Source: Micromonospora marina | GTDB lineage: Bacteria; Actinomycetota; Actinomycetes; Mycobacteriales; Micromonosporaceae | Assembly: GCF_900091565.1 (NCBI RefSeq) | Contig: NZ_FMCV01000017.1 | Coordinates: 78,708-142,707 of the forward strand | DNA: 64,000 nucleotides | Direction: 5' to 3' | In this document: positions 63,672 through 64,000 of the stretch, in pieces | How the letters are laid out: each line of letters opens with the position of its first letter | Numbering within the stretch: the stretch's first letter is position 1 | Notes under the pieces: generated by a model | The model's database searches: none | What the model was told of the DNA's origin: nothing | Seen by the model: only the letters and a program-made list of their open reading frames with translations | Position numbers and translations under genes: made by a program

Positions 63672-64000
63672 TTAGCTGGTGCTGTAGCCGCGGGTGGCGA
63701 TCCAGTCGGCGAGGTTGTCGATGCTCATGCGGTAGGTGGCGGTGTTCGGGTCGGCGCTGTCGGCGATGGTGACGGTGTCGCCGTTGTCGCGGTAGCCGGT
63801 GACGCTGATGTAGTGGCCGCCTTCGAAGGAGTGGGTGGTGCCGTCGGTGTCGGTGGCGGTGCCGGCGATGTTGGCGACCACGGCCCGGCCGGCGTCGACG
63901 GTCTTGATCACGTCGGCGCGCAGGGTGTCGGTCTGCTTGTCGTCGGCCTTGGGGGTGCTGATCTCGACCGACTTGTAGGCGTCGGTGGCGCCGGTCTGCT
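63672..64000 (-). CDS. C39-type peptidase, partial (5' end beyond the window)
   Basis: The last 108 codons of a minus-strand gene, cut by the window edge. The sequence ...KADDKQTDTLRADVIKTVDAG and SFEGGHYISVTGYRDNGDTV contains the catalytic His and IADSA contains the acidic/Asn position of the peptidase_C39_2 papain-like fold. The catalytic Cys would lie outside. Actinomycete members are usually secreted with a signal peptide. Ends with DWIATRGYSTS. Confidence 0.75.
   Translation of the reverse strand, partial: QTGATDAYKSVEISTPKADDKQTDTLRADVIKTVDAGRAVVANIAGTATDTDGTTHSFEGGHYISVTGYRDNGDTVTIADSADPNTATYRMSIDNLADWIATRGYSTS

Overview
The window is high-GC DNA (GTG starts common, strong G/C third-position bias) from an actinomycete. 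A complete conservon, the RbpA, WhiA and OpcA proteins, an SUF iron-sulfur operon headed by SufR, and a labdane-type diterpene operon fit the family Micromonosporaceae, probably Micromonospora or a close relative. The genus is an inference from gene content and from GGGCCC-rich palindromes. No tRNA, rRNA, CRISPR array, transposase or replication origin was recognised.

Layout. 0-7.5 kb: a VOC protein with two compensating frame slips, aconitase (acnA), a small DUF397 protein, a broken GNAT gene, a TetR regulator, a SRPBCC protein, and a divergent SDR/LysR pair. 7.5-16 kb: one minus-strand block in transcription order cytochrome P450, class I terpene synthase, class II diterpene cyclase, then cvnA-cvnB-cvnC-cvnD and a GNAT enzyme. 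16-19.8 kb: DUF2630, RIO kinase, HAD phosphatase, nitrilase-family amidohydrolase, and a TetR regulator closely matching AcnR. Its promoter carries an 18-bp palindrome that matches one upstream of acnA at 16 of 18 positions.

19.8-22 kb: a three-gene, overlap-coupled operon encoding a TIGR04222-type membrane protein with a Gly/Cys-rich tail, a DUF692 (MNIO) oxidative enzyme and a small partner protein. This is the best candidate for an undescribed system, possibly a membrane-tethered post-translational modification. 22-33 kb: housekeeping and accessory genes (SDR, G/U-mismatch glycosylase, ABC exporter, enoyl-CoA hydratase, HTH protein, ABC-F ATPase, zinc peptidase, secreted RCC1 propeller, acVLRF1 peptidyl-tRNA hydrolase, VOC protein).

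33-40 kb: the SUF operon sufR-sufB-sufD-Rieske-sufC-sufS-sufU-sufT on the minus strand, divergent from heme A synthase ctaA. 41-45 kb: a beta-helix protein, an unusual intergenic region with two paralogous long hairpins, an ATP-grasp protein and ctaB. 45.9-54.4 kb: pentose-phosphate operon tkt-tal-pgi-zwf-opcA-pgl on the plus strand. 54.4-61.5 kb: rbpA, secG, and the rapZ-yvcK-whiA-gap-pgk-tpiA series on the minus strand. 61.7-64 kb: recQ and a C39-type peptidase cut by the window end.

The core metabolic genes connect: acnA (TCA), the SUF system that supplies its 4Fe-4S cluster, ctaA/ctaB for heme A, and glycolysis plus the oxidative pentose-phosphate pathway. The accessory interest lies in the terpene/conservon block, the MNIO operon and the structured repeats.
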